Of a DNA stretch of 7,050 bases, positions 5,452-7,050 are shown in pieces (the stretch's first letter is position 1; every line of letters begins with the position of its first letter). A program made the position numbers and the translations under genes. This stretch comes from Alphaproteobacteria bacterium. Lineage in GTDB: Bacteria > Pseudomonadota > Alphaproteobacteria > Bin95. Where the stretch lies: NCBI GenBank assembly GCA_022822125.1, contig JAJECF010000092.1:1-7050 (forward strand), in the 5' to 3' direction. The notes beneath the pieces were generated by a model. It worked only from the letters and a program-made list of their open reading frames with translations, did not search any database and had not been told where the DNA came from.

Positions 5452-5823
5452 ATGCTCCGACTCCTCGCTGTCCTTCCGGTCTGCTTTCTGGCGCTGACGG
5501 CCTTTTCCGACGGCGCGAAGAAGGAACTCGCCGCCGCCTGCGCCGACAGCCTTGCCAAGCGGCAGGAGCGTGGCCGGGAAACGCCCGAAGCGCTGGTGAA
5601 GAACCGCACGCCGATCTGCGCCTGCGTCGCCGACGCCGTCGCCGGGGAAGCCGAAATCCCGGACGGCGACAAGCCGAAGGTGACGAAGACCTTTGCGCTG
5701 GTCGCCGCCGGCGACATGGAGGCCGCCCGCAAACTGCGCCTCGCCCTCGACAAGCCGGTCCACACCGCCATGCGCCGCATCACCCGCGACTGCGCCCGCG
5801 AATTCGAGAAGCCGGCGGAGTAG
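5452..5823 (+). CDS. Small exported four-cysteine protein, function unknown
   Basis: This encodes 123 residues from the ATG at 5452, preceded by GGAA at 7-nt spacing. An in-frame GTG at 5407 would add 15 residues in front of the signal sequence and is less likely. Residues 1 to about 17-22 (MLRLLAVLPVCFLALTAFSD) are a signal peptide with one early Arg and a hydrophobic core; the cleavage site is ambiguous between Ala17 and Ala22. The mature part is mostly helical and charged, with four cysteines: Cys30, Cys56 and Cys58 in a CxC (ICACVADAV), and Cys114. In the periplasm these could form two disulfides. I do not recognise the family. The gene is divergent from iorA and followed at once by a REP-like repeat, so it is probably monocistronic. 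No link to IorAB can be shown. Confidence 0.7.
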   Translation: MLRLLAVLPVCFLALTAFSDGAKKELAAACADSLAKRQERGRETPEALVKNRTPICACVADAVAGEAEIPDGDKPKVTKTFALVAAGDMEAARKLRLALDKPVHTAMRRITRDCAREFEKPAE

Positions 5824-5848
5824 GCGCGCGCTCCAGCTTTTCTCCCAC

Positions 5849-5885
5849 CGTCATTTCGGCCGTAGCCGCGGATTTAATCCGCGGC
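5849..5885. repeat. REP-like hairpin sharing the CGTCATTTCG head
   Basis: The first 18 nt, CGTCATTTCGGCCGTAGC, match the head of the 1170-1294 element at 16 of 18 positions. They run into a perfect 10-bp inverted repeat, GCCGCGGATT (5865-5874) with AATCCGCGGC (5876-5885), around a single T. It begins 25 nt after the stop of the small exported protein and may act as its 3' hairpin. It sits at the left edge of the integrase remnant. Confidence 0.6.
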
Positions 5886-6229
5886 CGGCGCCCGACGCCA
5901 CCGTCGCCGATCTCGCGGAGCGCTTCCTCAGGAACCATGTCGAGGTCCGGTGCAAGCCGGACACCGCGAAGAATTACCGGAAGGCGCTGCGCAACCGCGT
6001 CCTGCCTGCCCTGGGGAGGAAGCCGGTCAGGGATGTCGCGCCTGAGGATATCGCGGCGGTGCGCCTGCCGATGCTGACCGGCTGCCGGTCGGACGGGATC
6101 CTGTCCCTGAAATGGGACGATGTCCGCCCCGAGCGGTTCGTTGATCGCGCGCCCGGCGGCACGATAGGGTGTCGGTCCCTCAGGTCGCCCGGTCTGCATG
6201 GCACACCCGGCAACGGACAAGGAGCGTGA
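5885..6229 (+). pseudogene. Tyrosine recombinase (phage-type integrase) remnant with internal deletion
   Basis: One open frame holds two separate integrase pieces. The first (about 5900-6061) is the core-binding domain: TVADLAERFLRNHVEVRCKP, then TAKNYRKALRNRVLPALGRK and PVRDVAPEDIAAV. It then jumps straight to RLPMLTGCRSDGILSLKWDD (about 6062-6121), the catalytic helix with the first active-site Arg in GCR. In intact enzymes these are usually separated by a long stretch, roughly 80-100 residues, missing here. The usually conserved Glu of the TGxRxxE motif is Gly. The arm-binding N-terminus and the later catalytic residues (HxR, His/Trp, Tyr) are absent, and the frame ends in unrelated sequence. 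No start codon with a ribosome binding site is apparent, as the left part abuts the REP-like repeat. It is a decayed relic of a prophage or island and cannot be active. Confidence 0.75.
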
Positions 6230-6235
6230 GGCAGG

Positions 6236-7050
6236 ATGGGCAGCACGCGATTCCGGACGGCGCTCCTGCCGCTTGTCGCGGCGGCGTGGCTCCTGGCGGT
6301 CCACGGGCGGTCCGCCGCCGCTGGCGAAGACCCCCGCGGAGCCGGGACCGCTCTCCCCGTGGCGGGGGCGAACGCCGCCTCGATCGCCCCCTACCTGAGC
6401 GCGGGCGTGGCCCTGGTCCGCCCGCAGGCCACCCGGTTCGTCGATGGCGCGGACACCGGCCATGCCGCGCTCTATGGAAGCCGGCAACGCTTCGACGCCG
6501 GCGCCCTCGACGACGGCCTGCAGGTTCATCTGGCGGCGGGCGTCCGCCTGCCGTACCGGCTGCGCGTCCAGCTGGAATTCGGCATGGCGCGTCGCCTCGA
6601 CTGGCGGGGAAACACGAACTACCGGGCCTCGGGCGAGCGTCAGCCGTCGGAGGCGACCCTGGACACAAGGCAGTTCCTCCTCGTCGGGTTCCACGATTTC
6701 CCGGGATGGGAGATCGCCACGGGCCGCCGGGCGCAGCCCTTTCTGGGCGCCGGGCTCGGGATCACCGACTACCGTCTCGGCGGCTACGTCCAGCGCTTCC
6801 CCGAACCGGACGATCCGCAGGGCTCCCTGCGCCGGGGTCCGGGCGGCGAGGTCCCCTTCACCGCCCTTCCGGGCGGAAGCGGGCGGAACTTCACCTGGAT
6901 GCTGACCGCCGGGATCGCGATCGCGGTCGGCGGCCGTACCCACCTCGACCTGAGCTACCGCTATACCGATGCCGGAGAAATCCGGACCGATGCCGGCGAC
7001 ATCGCCATCGTGCGCTACGGCGAGGACGGCGCCCGGCGGGAGATCCCGGT
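6236..7050 (+). CDS. Outer-membrane beta-barrel protein, N-terminal part (3' end beyond the window)
   Basis: The ATG at 6236 opens 271 codons that run off the right edge. AAGGAG (6219-6224) lies 11 nt upstream and GAGG (6228-6231) 4 nt upstream. Residues 1-29 form a signal peptide with a long hydrophobic core and likely cleavage after the AAA at 27-29. The mature part alternates amphipathic strands and polar loops typical of small OmpA/Omp25-like barrels: SIAPYLSAGVALV (50-61), LQVHLAAGVRL and RLRVQLEFGMARRLDW (95-123), QFLLVGFHDF, QPFLGAGLGITDYRLGGYV (167-185), and WMLTAGIAIAVGGRTHLDLS followed by YRYTDAGEI (221-249), a hallmark strand pair. The role (pore, adhesin or structural) is unknown. 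A weak promoter, TTGATC (6141-6146), 16 nt, GATAGG (6163-6168), lies inside the integrase remnant. Confidence 0.8.
   Translation, partial: MGSTRFRTALLPLVAAAWLLAVHGRSAAAGEDPRGAGTALPVAGANAASIAPYLSAGVALVRPQATRFVDGADTGHAALYGSRQRFDAGALDDGLQVHLAAGVRLPYRLRVQLEFGMARRLDWRGNTNYRASGERQPSEATLDTRQFLLVGFHDFPGWEIATGRRAQPFLGAGLGITDYRLGGYVQRFPEPDDPQGSLRRGPGGEVPFTALPGGSGRNFTWMLTAGIAIAVGGRTHLDLSYRYTDAGEIRTDAGDIAIVRYGEDGARREIP

Noticed and set aside
5780..6943. Minus-strand open frame of 387 codons across the integrase relic and barrel gene
   Set aside because: The translation is rich in Arg, Pro and Gly with no domain. The plus-strand frames here give recognisable integrase and beta-barrel sequence instead.
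1..7050. CRISPR array, tRNA genes, intact transposase or insertion sequence
   Set aside because: I found no regularly spaced direct repeats, no tRNA cloverleaf and no transposase-like reading frame. The only recombinase sequences are the orphan core-binding domain and the integrase relic.

Overview
The window is GC-rich bacterial DNA (about 63-70% G+C in the main genes) and most resembles an alphaproteobacterium, possibly from the Rhodospirillales. The reasons are the codon use, the bacterial two-gene form of indolepyruvate:ferredoxin oxidoreductase with a DUF6537-type tail on the second subunit, and dispersed intergenic repeats beginning CGTCATTTCG. The taxonomic call is an inference. No phylogenetic marker gene is present.

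Layout from left to right. At 1-201 (minus) lies the N-terminal part of an ArsR-type repressor that runs off the left edge. It has a perfect 16-bp palindrome over its -10 region and appears to be leaderless. Positions 237-419 hold no gene but contain two strong hairpins. At 420-965 (minus) is a less GC-rich gene for a small protein with a recombinase-type core-binding domain but no catalytic domain, preceded by a very AT-rich palindromic control region. Positions 966-1378 are non-coding and include a 125-bp element with 22-bp terminal inverted repeats. From 5223 down to 1379 (minus) is the core of the window, an iorA-iorB operon with a 2-nt gap between its genes. Positions 5224-5451 are a divergent control region with several palindromes. 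At 5452-5823 (plus) is a small exported four-cysteine protein. A REP-like hairpin at 5849-5885 is followed directly by the remnant of a tyrosine recombinase (to about 6229) with an internal deletion. From 6236 to the right edge (plus) is an outer-membrane beta-barrel protein, cut off by the window.

Functionally, the only complete metabolic unit is iorAB. IorA carries the thiamine-diphosphate and ferredoxin-like parts, and IorB carries the gamma-type domain plus DUF6537. Together they should oxidise arylpyruvates from aromatic amino-acid transamination to aryl-acetyl-CoA, reducing ferredoxin. The flanks look like an accessory zone: a broken integrase, related repeats on both sides of iorAB, and a less GC-rich orphan gene with a recombinase-like DNA-binding domain. 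I found no complete new defence or mobile system. The best leads are the leaderless ArsR control site, the orphan core-binding-domain gene with its AT-rich palindromic region, the repeat family, and a histone-H1-like basic tail on IorB.
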